Of a DNA stretch of 64,000 nucleotides, positions 50,337 to 59,547 are shown in pieces. Positions within the stretch are counted from its first letter, which is position 1. The number at the start of each line of letters is the position of its first letter. The stretch is taken from positions 1 through 64,000 of the forward strand of contig JAJDTM010000030.1 in the NCBI GenBank assembly GCA_022827185.1. Reading direction: 5' to 3'. The notes beneath the pieces were generated by a model, which saw nothing but the letters and a program-made list of their open reading frames with translations, had not been told where the DNA came from and made no database searches. The stretch is from Candidatus Poribacteria bacterium (GTDB taxonomy: Bacteria; Poribacteria; WGA-4E; WGA-3G). Position numbers and translations under genes: made by a program.

Positions 50337-51032
50337 CTAAAGCAGCTTCGGCAACTCAGACAAACTCCGAATTGTCTCCTTCCATCTGCCAACCTGTGTC
50401 CCGTCCCGGTCAATCAGTATTGGACGAATGCCGACATCTCGTGCCCCAACAATATCTGCTTCGTAAGTATCCCCAACATGCACGGCTTCTTCTGCCGAAA
50501 CGCCGACTGCTGTGAGTGTGTAGTTAAAGATATGCGGATCTGGTTTTGCAGAACGGACACGAGCATCGTGTGAGGCGACAATTATATCAAAGTAGTGGGC
50601 AATACCAAGTCGCTCAGTGAGTGGGTCCAACGGGGTATCCCAATTGGAAACAATCGCTAACTTGAAACCGGCATCTCGTAAATGCTGAAGGGTCGGGACA
50701 GTATCATCGTAGAGCGTAGCAGCGTTGGCAGCAAAAAGGGAGTGCTCAGATTGTAGCAACTCCCATGTCATTTGGTCCAAGTAGTCCTGAACCCCGAGTG
50801 CCGCCAGAAAATCTCGGTAACTCTCAATGATCTGCTGCATCGTCTCCAGAAGATCGTGGGTCCCCGGATCGGATCCTGACGCATCCGCATAGAGATTCCC
50901 GCGCGCCGTGTCATAGCGTTCCCACTCAATTTCACAGGCATACCGATCTGCGATTTTTTGAACTCTCGGTCTAAGTGATTGCCCCCAAACCCCCAACGTC
51001 TGGTAAAAATCAAAGAAAACGGCTTTTATCAT
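50337..51032 (-). CDS. HAD-family hydrolase, tandem copy 2
   Basis: 231 residues, closely related over its whole length to the gene 7 bases downstream, a clear tandem duplication. Motifs: 'IKAVFFDFYQTL', 'FKLAIVSNWDTPLDPL', 'VRSAKPDPHIFNYTL', 'VHVGDTYEADIVGARDVGIR'. It shares the D-x-Y variant of motif I. The main divergence lies in the cap region (residues 15-80), so substrates may differ. Confidence 0.82.
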   Translation of the reverse strand: MIKAVFFDFYQTLGVWGQSLRPRVQKIADRYACEIEWERYDTARGNLYADASGSDPGTHDLLETMQQIIESYRDFLAALGVQDYLDQMTWELLQSEHSLFAANAATLYDDTVPTLQHLRDAGFKLAIVSNWDTPLDPLTERLGIAHYFDIIVASHDARVRSAKPDPHIFNYTLTAVGVSAEEAVHVGDTYEADIVGARDVGIRPILIDRDGTQVGRWKETIRSLSELPKLL

Positions 51033-51119
51033 AATTTTTAGGTCAAACGTCCTGTGCCCTTCAAATATTGGATCTCTGCAGAAGGCCTGAATCCCCTCTG
51101 TAAGAATAATTCCCTACCT

Positions 51120-52040
51120 CTATTCAAAGAGTGCTTCTGTGAAGGTATCAACGGTTTTCGCATTTACGGCAGTGAGAAGGAGCTGTTCAAGGCGTTGCAA
51201 ATCGTCTATATTTTGAAGTGCCGGGGTGAGGGCACGCACTGCCTCTACGTGAAACTTCGCGTTGAGTACTGTCAGGAGACTTTTGAGGGTGGCATCTTTG
51301 GTCCCTTGTGCGATCCCTTGCTCAATCCCTTGCTCAATACCTTGCTCAATACCTTGCTCAATAAATTTTTCGCGTTGGCGTTGGAAAACAGCAGATTCTT
51401 GCATAAGTTCCTCCGGTATTTGTTCAAATAAGCCTTGATCATAGATGAGACTCCCGAAGAGGGAGAGTCCGTAAAGCAATGTGCCTTTCATCGGTGGGTC
51501 AACAGGTGTGGCTATTGTTGCATCAATACACTGCTGCACCCATTGATCAAGAGGCATCTCCTCAGGTGGTTTCATGAGCGGTGTGAACGGCAACAGTCCT
51601 GGCATCTGCGCCTCTAAAATCGATTGTCCCTCTATCTCAATGAGTCGTATCACCTTATAGTTGAGTTGATAATCGTAGCCATTCCAACTATACGCATAGT
51701 ACCCTGGGTCGTTTTTGCCAGCGTCTGGATGAAAGTAGATAACGTTGGAATAGACAGGCATCTGGTGTTCGCCGACGAGATAGCCATGATAATGTGCGTT
51801 CCGGGCCCACATCGGTTTTTCCGTGCTGTCGCGGAGCTGTAATTCAATATGTAGAACAGCTTCGTGGGTATTCAAGCGGACGCGCTTTGTAATATCTGTG
51901 CGAAACGCACGGACCAGTTGTTGCTCGGTGTCAAGGTCTGCAAGCACCTCAACATCCGGTACATTCAGAACAAACCGTGCAATTTCGTTGATTTGTTCAT
52001 TCAGGATGTCTTTCCCGGTCGTATCGTATTCTTGTGCCAT
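51120..52040 (-). CDS. Rpn-like PD-(D/E)XK nuclease
   Basis: 306 residues from the ATG at 52040. The N-terminal fold matches Rpn/PD-(D/E)XK transposase-associated nucleases: 'EQQLVRAFRTDITKRVRLN' with an Asp, then 'EAVLHIELQLR' as the E-x-Q variant of the catalytic E-x-K. A tandem 'IEQG' repeat of four units (12-base DNA repeats near 51319-51365) links to the C-terminal helical part. Rpn proteins promote RecA-independent recombination. A leaderless promoter appears to drive it. Confidence 0.7.
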   Translation of the reverse strand: MAQEYDTTGKDILNEQINEIARFVLNVPDVEVLADLDTEQQLVRAFRTDITKRVRLNTHEAVLHIELQLRDSTEKPMWARNAHYHGYLVGEHQMPVYSNVIYFHPDAGKNDPGYYAYSWNGYDYQLNYKVIRLIEIEGQSILEAQMPGLLPFTPLMKPPEEMPLDQWVQQCIDATIATPVDPPMKGTLLYGLSLFGSLIYDQGLFEQIPEELMQESAVFQRQREKFIEQGIEQGIEQGIEQGIAQGTKDATLKSLLTVLNAKFHVEAVRALTPALQNIDDLQRLEQLLLTAVNAKTVDTFTEALFE

Positions 52041-52046
52041 AGAGAT

Positions 52047-52076
52047 ATTATAGGATAGATCATTGACAAATATCAA
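52047..52076 (-). promoter_or_regulatory. promoter giving a leaderless Rpn mRNA
   Basis: On the minus strand TTGATA (52071-52076), an 18-base spacer and TATAAT (52047-52052). Only six bases separate the -10 box from the ATG at 52040, so transcription would begin at or next to the start codon. Confidence 0.55.
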
Positions 52077-52133
52077 GGAGAAAAAAATTACCAAACATCA
52101 GAAGTGGTCTACAAGCAAACGGTGATGGCATGT

Positions 52134-52808
52134 TTAACGATAGCGGGTCGGATCGGGAATCCCCGCCTCCCTAAAGCCTTTCTTTCGGTGCGTGCAGCTA
52201 TCACATCCACCACATGCCCTGCCTTCAGCGTCAGGATCATAGCAACTCAAAGTAAGACTATAATCTACACCGAGTGCCACACCGATTTCGATGATTTCTG
52301 CCTTCGTTTTATCCATTAGCGGGGTTTGGATTTTTAATTGGGTTTTACCCTCAACACCGGCTTGTGTCGCAAGGTTCGCCATCGTCTGATACGCCTCTAT
52401 ATACTCTGGACGACAATCCGGATAGCCGCTGTAATCAACAGCAGTCGCTCCAATAAAAATAGTATCAGCAACGAGGACTTCAGCATAAGCGAGCGCGTAG
52501 GAGAGAAAAATCGTATTTCGGGCGGGGACATAGGTTACCGGTATGCCAGTGTCAGAACGGTTTTTGGGAACAGCGATGTCTGCTGTCAATGCCGATGCAC
52601 CGAAGGCACGCAGATCAATGTCAATAATCGTGTGTTGTTTCACACCTAACGCCTTCGCGACATTCTCTGCACACTGGAGCTCTACTGTGTGCCGTTGGCC
52701 GTAGCGAAAACTCATCGCATAGGTTTCATAATCCTCATCGCACGCGATAGCAAGTGTTGTTGTTGAATCTAAGCCACCACTCAGTAAGACGACCGCTTTT
52801 TTTAACAC
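52134..52808 (-). CDS. queC: 7-cyano-7-deazaguanine synthase
   Basis: 224 residues, normal length. QueC makes preQ0 for queuosine or deazapurine modifications, using ATP and ammonia. The P-loop '[18 protein letters not shown]' opens the protein. The conserved '[18 protein letters not shown]', '[17 protein letters not shown]' and a zinc site of cysteines ('[17 protein letters not shown]') follow. The start is GTG after GGAAGGAA. No other que or dpd gene is adjacent. Confidence 0.94.
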   Translation of the reverse strand: MLKKAVVLLSGGLDSTTTLAIACDEDYETYAMSFRYGQRHTVELQCAENVAKALGVKQHTIIDIDLRAFGASALTADIAVPKNRSDTGIPVTYVPARNTIFLSYALAYAEVLVADTIFIGATAVDYSGYPDCRPEYIEAYQTMANLATQAGVEGKTQLKIQTPLMDKTKAEIIEIGVALGVDYSLTLSCYDPDAEGRACGGCDSCTHRKKGFREAGIPDPTRYR

Positions 52809-52842
52809 TGATTTCCTTCCAAAAAGAAGCGAAAAGTTGACC

Positions 52843-52863
52843 AGTTTGCAAGTGTTCTAAAGT
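52843..52863. repeat. GTTTGCAAGTGTWCTAAAGT repeat, copy 2
   Basis: Same 21-base sequence as 32596-32616, here in the leader of queC. Confidence 0.5.
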
Positions 52864-52945
52864 TCTACAAGTTATGTTCGATGTCACAATCCAACTTTAG
52901 TTCACTTTGGCTACACCTTACAACTTTCCGCTTTTTTAATCTTCT

Positions 52946-53473
52946 CTACTCCTGTTCAAATTCTAATTTCGCGAAACGGAGGAAGATACCCCCACCCGGT
53001 CTGGCAAGCGGACCATTGATCGCCAAGCATGCGATGACATGTTTCGCACCGGGTTCCGCACTTTCGGTAACTACGACGCGTTGCGGTGTATTGAAACCAG
53101 AGGCAGCACCACGTCCCGACTCTCCGAAAGCCAGGTCAATTTCACCATCAACCCAGACTTCACCGTAATCGTCAATACACGTGTGGAACCAGACCTGTGA
53201 ACCCGCAACCGAAGTTCCATCAACCTCTTCAGGAATCGTAACGGTGATCCGATACCAACCGAAGCAGAGTCCCTCGGAGATAACGGCTTGGATGTCCTCA
53301 CAAATTTCCCAACCTGAATCGTCATAATCAGCATGGCGAGCGGGGGACTCTTTCATCAGATTAACCAAACCGCCATTGGGTTCACCGGGAACGAGTCCAT
53401 CGCCATAACGCCATTCGGAATTGGTGAGTTCACGATGTTCAGCATTTTCTAAATCAAGTTCTGCAATAATCAT
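52946..53473 (-). CDS. small galactose-binding-like jelly-roll protein
   Basis: 175 residues, no signal peptide. The sequence suggests a beta-galactosidase-type jelly-roll (sugar-binding-like) fold: 'ARHADYDDSGWEI', 'CFGWYRITVTIPEEVDGT', 'VWFHTCIDDYGEVWVDGEID' and 'HVIACLAINGPLARPGGGIF'. This is the N-terminal accessory module of glycoside hydrolases, here alone. Function not determined. Confidence 0.55.
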   Translation of the reverse strand: MIIAELDLENAEHRELTNSEWRYGDGLVPGEPNGGLVNLMKESPARHADYDDSGWEICEDIQAVISEGLCFGWYRITVTIPEEVDGTSVAGSQVWFHTCIDDYGEVWVDGEIDLAFGESGRGAASGFNTPQRVVVTESAEPGAKHVIACLAINGPLARPGGGIFLRFAKLEFEQE

Positions 53474-53495
53474 GTGCGATCCTTCATTTTGTAGT

Positions 53496-53511
53496 CGCGG
53501 TTTTGACCGCG
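53496..53511. terminator. CGCGGT-TTTG-ACCGCG hairpin with T-run
   Basis: A perfect 6-base stem followed on the plus strand by GTTTTTG. No plus-strand gene ends here. It lies 22 bases upstream of the jelly-roll gene and may be a dispersed repeat. Confidence 0.35.
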
Positions 53512-53650
53512 GTTTTTGTGGTACGGTGCGAACGTATAAAGCACACCTGCCAATTGATAAAATTAAGCACTAATCTTCGTTAATAGGGAACAAATTAAAC
53601 GAAAACGAACAAAGACCCAATAGACAATAAAGTGTATTGATGTATCAGTA

Positions 53651-53678
53651 CCCTCTTAACTGATAACTGACAACCCTT
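53651..53678. repeat. CTTAACTGATAACTGACAACC repeat
   Basis: Member of the ACTGATA short-repeat family; shares CTCTTAACTGATAACTG exactly with 9131-9147. It abuts the stop codon of the MFS gene. Confidence 0.55.
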
Positions 53679-54852
53679 AGGAAGAAGACCAGAGTTTGTA
53701 AGCAATACCTGTCGAAAAAATCAGTGAAATCCCTGCCACAATAAACGGAACCTGAACAGAGAAGTTAACCAAAAAACCACTTGCCACATAGCCGAGAAGG
53801 AATCCAGTACTCCACGCCAAATGTGTGAGTCCGACACCGTGTCCCTTCTCATCAGGCTCAGTAAATTCATTAATAAATCTCGGAATCGTCGTCGAAAGGG
53901 ACCACGCTGCCCCTGCACCGAGGATCCCGAAAACTTCCAGCGCGATTAATGAATCATGAAAGAACGCCACACCAAAAGCGAGGAGTGTAACGATCGCGTT
54001 CGCCACGAGCGCAGGCGTGCGATGTCCAATTCTATCGCATATTCTTCCAACAACTAATTGGCACCCGAAAGCGAATAGCAAGCTGACTGCGCCGTAATAC
54101 CCTGTCGCTTTCACGCCAGCAATCCGCGCAATCAAGATCGGCATGAGTAGATTCACAGACCCCCAATAGTAAGTCGGGAAAACTCGTAAACCGATCAGCA
54201 TCTGTATGTTCCGCCGCCGACTCAGGTTTAGGTATGCCTCAATATTAAGAGCTGATTTCCATATCCCACCTTGCTCCTGTTGCTTATTGGCAGCTCCCTG
54301 CTGCATCAACCGCGGTAAAAAGAAGCATGCTCCCACGAATAACAAACCGGATAGAATGATCGCACCGATTCCAAAAACACTATAGTCAATACGGTCGATG
54401 ACTTCGCCTGCAATGGCACTCCCAATGGCACTCCCAACAGTCATGTTGATAAAATACAAACCCGTCGCCAACCCCAATCGGTTTGATGGCACAACACTAA
54501 TGAGGTAGGTTTGTCCACCCGCAGTTTTGAACCCGGATGCGATACCTTCATAGCAGAGGATGCCCCAGATGAACAGCGGCGTTTCTGTTGTGAAAAGCGC
54601 GCCGACTACCACTGCGCCTGTCATCCCGATAAGTATCGTCGGCTTCCGTCCGAACCGATCGCAGAGCGTCCCACCGATCAGTGCCGAGATACCACCAAGT
54701 CCGATGGGCAATGCACGCAATAACGCTGCGAATAGCGCGGTCTCTTCCAAAACCGATTCCGCATAGACCGGAAACAGCATCTGCACCGGTCCTGTTACTA
54801 AACCGACAACAAATATAATAGCGCAAAGGAGAATAAACCCGCGACTCCACAT
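53677..54852 (-). CDS. MFS transporter
   Basis: 391 residues with about 12 hydrophobic segments. The MFS signature after helix 2 is 'GGTLCDRFGRKPTILIG', and a symmetric 'VGRICDRIGHRTPALVA' follows in the second half. Central loop of about 40 residues ('QQGAANKQQEQGGIWKSAL'). Substrate unknown. The start ATG lacks a clear ribosome binding site. It lies 109 bases downstream of the NuoE-NuoF fusion. Confidence 0.85.
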   Translation of the reverse strand: MWSRGFILLCAIIFVVGLVTGPVQMLFPVYAESVLEETALFAALLRALPIGLGGISALIGGTLCDRFGRKPTILIGMTGAVVVGALFTTETPLFIWGILCYEGIASGFKTAGGQTYLISVVPSNRLGLATGLYFINMTVGSAIGSAIAGEVIDRIDYSVFGIGAIILSGLLFVGACFFLPRLMQQGAANKQQEQGGIWKSALNIEAYLNLSRRRNIQMLIGLRVFPTYYWGSVNLLMPILIARIAGVKATGYYGAVSLLFAFGCQLVVGRICDRIGHRTPALVANAIVTLLAFGVAFFHDSLIALEVFGILGAGAAWSLSTTIPRFINEFTEPDEKGHGVGLTHLAWSTGFLLGYVASGFLVNFSVQVPFIVAGISLIFSTGIAYKLWSSS

Positions 54853-54961
54853 TTTTAAGCCGTCAGCAATCAGCCATCAGCAGTCAGTAAACAAACTCTG
54901 GTTTATCAGGATCCCTCTTTACCGATAGCCGAAAGCAAAGCGACCTGATAGCGGATAGCCA

Positions 54962-56596
54962 TTAACAAAAATAGCGTATCAGACTGTCTGTAATGTTTGG
55001 TGCGGCGGTACCGAGTCCACACGCGCTCGTTGCCTTCATAACCGCTCCGATTTCCGAGATAAGTGCTTCCGAATTCGGGTCCAACGGCGCGGACAAAAGT
55101 TCTGTCAGTCGATGTGTACCGATACGACACGGAAAACATTTTCCGCAAGATTCTTCAGCAAAAAATTCCATGGCATTGCGGGCAACATCGAGCATATCTC
55201 GCGTGTCGTCGAAAACCATGATGCCTGCGGCACCCAGCATCGCACCCACCTTTTGGAAACTCGGTTCATCAATAGTAATATCTAAGTCATCTCCAGCGAT
55301 AAACCCACCAGATAACCCTGCCGTCGTAATTGCTTGAATCTCGCGTCCTTCTGGCGCGCCACCTGCCCATTCGTAGAGAAGCGTCTTCAATGGCAGTCCG
55401 AACGGCACCTCGTAATTCCCCGGTCGCTGGATGTCACCAGAGAGACTAATAATCTTCGTGCCTGCTAAGTTTTCGTCATAACTGAGGTTTTTATACCATT
55501 CCGCACCGTGTCGTAAGATTTGAACAGCAGCAGCGAGTGTCTCCACATTGTTCACAGCGGTGGGCAAGTTCTCAAACCCATGTGTTACTGGATAAGGCGG
55601 ACGATTCCTCGGAAACGGATGCTTCCCCTCAAGGCTGTTCAATAATGACCCCTCCTCACCGCAGACGTAAGCACCCGCCCCACGTCGGATATAGATATGA
55701 AAATTAAAGTCTGCACCGAGAATGCCATCACCAAGCAATCCTGCTGCCTCTGCCTCCGCAAGTGCCTGCTCAAGTATTTTTAAGGTCTCTGGGTACTCAT
55801 ATCGGAGATAGATAAAGCCGCGTGTTGCCCCCGTCGCGTAGGCGGCGAGTGTCATCCCTTCAATCGCAGCGTGTGGCGCGTAATCGAGAATAACCCGATC
55901 TTTGAAACAACCCGGTTCGCCTTCATCGGCGTTGCAGACGATCGTTTTCGGTTCACCCGGAGCATTCAAAACCGATTCCCACTTCATACCTGTCGGAAAT
56001 CCCGCACCCCCTCTGCCAGCGAGTTGGCTCTCCTTGAGTGTTTCAATTATATCTGTTTGTGTGAGCGTTGTTACTGCGCGTCTTAACGCTTCATAGCCAC
56101 CGGTGCGCTCATAACCTGTTAGCGTTCTGCGTTCTGGTTCGCGAATCTCGGCGAAGATACATTCTTCACCATCGCCCGGATATGGTGGGGGTAAAGGGGA
56201 GGATTGGACAGAGAGTTCATCGACGTGTTTCCCGACGAATACCTGATGCCCGCTTAGCACCGGCACACAATCATCACATCTCCCAGCACAAGGCATCGGG
56301 ATCGCGCCTTCATCTTTGAGTGCCTCAAGGATCTCTAAGCCGCCTTGCAACCGGCAGACGGGTCCCGTACAGACGCGCGGTGCGCTTTGTCCTGGTGCTT
56401 CACGCGCAAAATGGTGGTAAAACGTTACGGTGCCAAAGAGTTCAGCAAGCGGGATCCGAATTCCGACAGCGATGTCGCGAAGGACCGCCTCCGAGATAAA
56501 CCCGTCTCGGTCATGGAAGGCGTGCAATAATGACAGCAATGGTGCGGGTTCATCGCGCCACTGGGCAATCAGTTCTCGGTTCGTCGGGGCTGCCAT
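54962..56596 (-). CDS. NuoE-NuoF fusion, NAD(P)H-dehydrogenase module
   Basis: 544 residues combining a thioredoxin-like 2Fe-2S domain (about 1-135, cysteines in 'VCTGPVC' and 'CAGRCDDC') with a NuoF-type FMN/NADH domain: 'GRGGAGFPTGMKWES', 'NADEGEPGCFKDR' and 'GAGAYVCGEEGSLLNSLEG', then a 4Fe-4S site 'CGKCFPCR' plus a late Cys in 'TSACGLG'. Such fusions serve in formate dehydrogenases, hydrogenases or electron-bifurcating enzymes rather than full complex I. No catalytic partner gene is in the window; oxygenases nearby may receive electrons indirectly. Confidence 0.88.
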   Translation of the reverse strand: MAAPTNRELIAQWRDEPAPLLSLLHAFHDRDGFISEAVLRDIAVGIRIPLAELFGTVTFYHHFAREAPGQSAPRVCTGPVCRLQGGLEILEALKDEGAIPMPCAGRCDDCVPVLSGHQVFVGKHVDELSVQSSPLPPPYPGDGEECIFAEIREPERRTLTGYERTGGYEALRRAVTTLTQTDIIETLKESQLAGRGGAGFPTGMKWESVLNAPGEPKTIVCNADEGEPGCFKDRVILDYAPHAAIEGMTLAAYATGATRGFIYLRYEYPETLKILEQALAEAEAAGLLGDGILGADFNFHIYIRRGAGAYVCGEEGSLLNSLEGKHPFPRNRPPYPVTHGFENLPTAVNNVETLAAAVQILRHGAEWYKNLSYDENLAGTKIISLSGDIQRPGNYEVPFGLPLKTLLYEWAGGAPEGREIQAITTAGLSGGFIAGDDLDITIDEPSFQKVGAMLGAAGIMVFDDTRDMLDVARNAMEFFAEESCGKCFPCRIGTHRLTELLSAPLDPNSEALISEIGAVMKATSACGLGTAAPNITDSLIRYFC

Positions 56597-56680
56597 CTAA
56601 TTCTCCAATACTGTAACACAAAAGTGGTATCTTTGTGTATCTTACCAATTCTCTAAGTTCACGTCAACGCTTTTTTCACT

Positions 56681-57499
56681 TCATTCGGGAACATCCACTT
56701 TAAACCGATCTATAAGTTCGTTCAACGCTTCCCGCTGCCCGTGGTCGCGGCTCTCAAGTTCGTGAAGTGCCTCTGGAATTTCGTCCTTATGCGCTTCAAA
56801 CGGAAACCACCGTGAGGGATCGGCGTGGTGAAACTGTTTCGCGTAGACCCACCGTAAGAACACCGTCATTCGCGGATAGGCTTCGTGGGTCCAGCGTCGG
56901 CCGGCGTGCCGCGTGTTTGGCAGAAACACGATGAAGTCGCCAGCGTTCACGGGAATATTGTGAACTGTCGGCGGCGGATCGTCCATCGTGATGTGTTCTG
57001 GATATTGGAAGTTAGATTTGTGGCTTCCGGGAATGCAAGCAAATCCGTTGCCGGGTGGGACATCCACCAATGAAACGGAGAGATTGAAGAAACTCGCGAA
57101 GACCTCATCGTTGGCAACTTGGTACTGGTGGTGTGGACTTCTAAACCAACCTTTATGTCCGCCGTGCAGTTCCAAACCGTCTGCATTGGGATAGCAGATA
57201 TTCGCTACAACATCAAAGACTCGCGGATAGTTCCAAGTCAACGCAGTCGCTACACGCAGGATTTCTGGATTCAAGATGAGCCTCTGGAATGCTTCATGCC
57301 CGTAATGCATGTTATAGACCCACCACGGTTTTCCCTCCGGTGTATTGATTCGCATAGGTGGCTTGAAATCTGCCTCGTCCCATTCATACCATGCAAACAT
57401 CTGCGCCTTCATCAATTCGACATCCGCCTTCGGGACGGCGTTTCGGACCACAAAATAGCCGAGTAGATCAAGGTACCATTTTTCTTCCTGTGTTAGCAT
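56681..57499 (-). CDS. PhyH-family protein with H-G-G instead of H-x-D
   Basis: 272 residues of the phytanoyl-CoA dioxygenase fold (Fe(II)/2-oxoglutarate). 'LVDVPPGNGFACIPGSHKSN' marks the core; the distal His is H198 and the 2-oxoglutarate Arg is probably R210. The place of the first iron motif reads 'LELHGGHKG': H112 is followed by Gly113-Gly114, so the Asp ligand is missing. Loss of this carboxylate is the change known in 2-oxoglutarate halogenases. It overlaps the paralogous gene upstream by 7 bases, indicating coupled translation. Confidence 0.82.
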   Translation of the reverse strand: MLTQEEKWYLDLLGYFVVRNAVPKADVELMKAQMFAWYEWDEADFKPPMRINTPEGKPWWVYNMHYGHEAFQRLILNPEILRVATALTWNYPRVFDVVANICYPNADGLELHGGHKGWFRSPHHQYQVANDEVFASFFNLSVSLVDVPPGNGFACIPGSHKSNFQYPEHITMDDPPPTVHNIPVNAGDFIVFLPNTRHAGRRWTHEAYPRMTVFLRWVYAKQFHHADPSRWFPFEAHKDEIPEALHELESRDHGQREALNELIDRFKVDVPE

Positions 57500-58365
57500 A
57501 GTGCTTCTCCCTTATCAATTTTTTTGAGGATCCGTTCAGCGAATCCTTTTTCGCTGCGTTGGACGGATTCCAATTCGTATTGATCGTCAGAAATGCAGTG
57601 GCGGTGTGCTTCTATAGGGAGGTTATAGTTCTCATTGAAGTAGAAACTGAATTGGTAGCGATTGAAAACGACGCGACGCGGATAATCTTCTTTCCAAAAC
57701 TTCGCGCCGTGCATCAATCGCGATGAGAAAATGAGGCAATCCCCTGCCTTTAACTCAAAAGTAATTGCAGGCGCTAACGCGTTATCAATATCAAGCGTCG
57801 GCGGTAGTTTGATCTGCGATTTATGTGTGCCGGGGATGCACATGAAACCGTTATCCTGTGGCACATCAACGAGCGTTATAGCGGTGTTGACATAATTGCT
57901 ATAGATTTGTCCGTTTCCTGCTTGGTAGTCGTTATGCGGATTATGAAATCCATCGGGGAAGTCAAAACCGCTCGTGTCGCGGTGAAGTCTCTCCTTCTCA
58001 CCTTTAGGAATAGGACGCTGCTTCTGCAAGACAAGCGCGCAATTGAAGAGTCTCGGACGGTTCCACATCAATCCCATCACAATCCGCATCACCTTTTCAT
58101 TCAGTGATAACCGCTCAAAAATCCGGTCACCGTACTGAACATTATTCAGCACGCCACTATATTCATCTTGGGTGACATTCACTGGTTCAGGTGCTGCCTC
58201 AGGATTCGCAAACCATCTATTTGCGATCTCAAGCATGTGTTCTACTTCTGTTGGTGAAACTACTTGCTGAAGCACTAAATAGCCAAACAGATCGTAATGC
58301 CATTTCTCCTCCTCCGTTAGCGTAGAGGGAAGATCAATAGCACTGTCTGCACCGCGAATTAGCAT
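57493..58365 (-). CDS. PhyH-family dioxygenase with complete iron motif
   Basis: 290 residues. The facial triad is intact: H128-R-D130 ('KERLHRDTSG'), distal His219 ('SSRLMHGAKFW') and Arg230 region. 'ITLVDVPQDNGFMCIPGTHK' defines the core strand pair. A non-haem Fe(II)/2-oxoglutarate hydroxylase of unknown substrate. It overlaps the Asp-lacking paralog downstream, so the two proteins could act together or form a heterodimer. It follows the alpha/beta hydrolase by 18 bases, on the same strand. Confidence 0.85.
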   Translation of the reverse strand: MLIRGADSAIDLPSTLTEEEKWHYDLFGYLVLQQVVSPTEVEHMLEIANRWFANPEAAPEPVNVTQDEYSGVLNNVQYGDRIFERLSLNEKVMRIVMGLMWNRPRLFNCALVLQKQRPIPKGEKERLHRDTSGFDFPDGFHNPHNDYQAGNGQIYSNYVNTAITLVDVPQDNGFMCIPGTHKSQIKLPPTLDIDNALAPAITFELKAGDCLIFSSRLMHGAKFWKEDYPRRVVFNRYQFSFYFNENYNLPIEAHRHCISDDQYELESVQRSEKGFAERILKKIDKGEALC

Positions 58366-58383
58366 ACTGTCTCCTATTCCGTA

Positions 58384-59238
58384 TTAAATAAAATCTACCA
58401 CAAACTGCCTAAGTGCTGTCTTCACTTCATTAGGCTTTTCTATCCAAGGATAGTGTCCTGATTCGGGAATCGATGCAAACGTGCTACGCCGTAGTTGAGC
58501 GGCAAGCGTCTCTATAAAGTGAACTGGACGAGGATCACAGGCACCATGAAGAAAAAGCACAGGCATAGATAGATTGTAAACGGATTGCTGAAATTTTGAA
58601 TCTGTGGTGTAATGCTTCCAGTCCGCGCCGACTTTTTCGTTCGCTTCATTGCTCACAAAATAGTCATCAAAACTTGGGAGATTGTCAACTTGATTTGGAT
58701 CAAAAACATCTGTCATGCGACTTAAAGCACGAAGCCTGTTCAATATCCGTTCCCCATCAGCATCTTCAGCCAGTTCTCTTTGTGCACGCAGACGTTCATA
58801 TTCTTCACGCTCCGACTCACTGAGCATATTTAGCCTATTTCCCCGATATTCGTCGTGCCACCGATCATCAATACCTGTGCCTGCAATGTGAAGAACAGCT
58901 ATCGTCCGAGCTGGAAATTTAACAGCGTAAGCCAAAGCAAGTCCAGCACCCCACGAATGACCGCCAACAATCCAACGTTCAAAGTTGAAATGTTTTCTCA
59001 ATCCCTCCAAATCCTCAACAAATGTGGACACATCGTAGGGACCCACCGGTTGTGAACGTCCACTCCCACGTTGGTCATATCGGATAACTTGACATAAATC
59101 AGCAGTCATGTCAGCAATAGGAGCAAGATAATCATAACTACCGGGACCTCCGTGGCAAAGTACCATCGGTTGTCCCGCGCCTTGTATAGCGGTCCAAAGC
59201 CGAACCCCATTAATCTGAAGCATCTCTTCTTGGTACAT
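58384..59238 (-). CDS. alpha/beta hydrolase, proline iminopeptidase-like
   Basis: 284 residues. 'LCHGGPGSYDYLAP' is the oxyanion HGGPG motif of the S33 family, 'VIRYDQRGSGRS' follows, the nucleophile is in 'WIVGGHSWGAGLAL', the late Asp in 'LFLHGACDPR', and the His in 'PESGHYPWIE'. It hydrolyses peptides, esters or lactones. It heads the operon with the two PhyH genes. Confidence 0.86.
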   Translation of the reverse strand: MYQEEMLQINGVRLWTAIQGAGQPMVLCHGGPGSYDYLAPIADMTADLCQVIRYDQRGSGRSQPVGPYDVSTFVEDLEGLRKHFNFERWIVGGHSWGAGLALAYAVKFPARTIAVLHIAGTGIDDRWHDEYRGNRLNMLSESEREEYERLRAQRELAEDADGERILNRLRALSRMTDVFDPNQVDNLPSFDDYFVSNEANEKVGADWKHYTTDSKFQQSVYNLSMPVLFLHGACDPRPVHFIETLAAQLRRSTFASIPESGHYPWIEKPNEVKTALRQFVVDFI

Positions 59239-59547
59239 CCGTTACGTTGTCCAACACTTAATCGTAGGGAAACTGGTTTTTAAGGTTCAACATCACTCCA
59301 AGTTTTGAATCTATAATTCTATTCGGATAGACAGATCGAACTTGGTATAACTATACTACTCAATTGAACTGTTGTCAACTGGAATTTATGGTATCAGCAA
59401 GGTCATTTAGTTTCAAGAAATTCGCGGGTTTTATGCTTTCTGTTACAGATCCGGTGCGGTTAGAATGCAGATCGCAAATGTAAAATTAAGACAAATTTTG
59501 CCGCGTATGGGAAACCAAATTTAGGTAAGTACACCGCAAAACACGCA
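59239..59547. other. non-coding gap
   Basis: AT-rich and without a gene. It includes short sequences resembling the interior of the repeat family (AAGTACACCGCAAAAC, 59526-59541; also near 18749). Confidence 0.5.
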
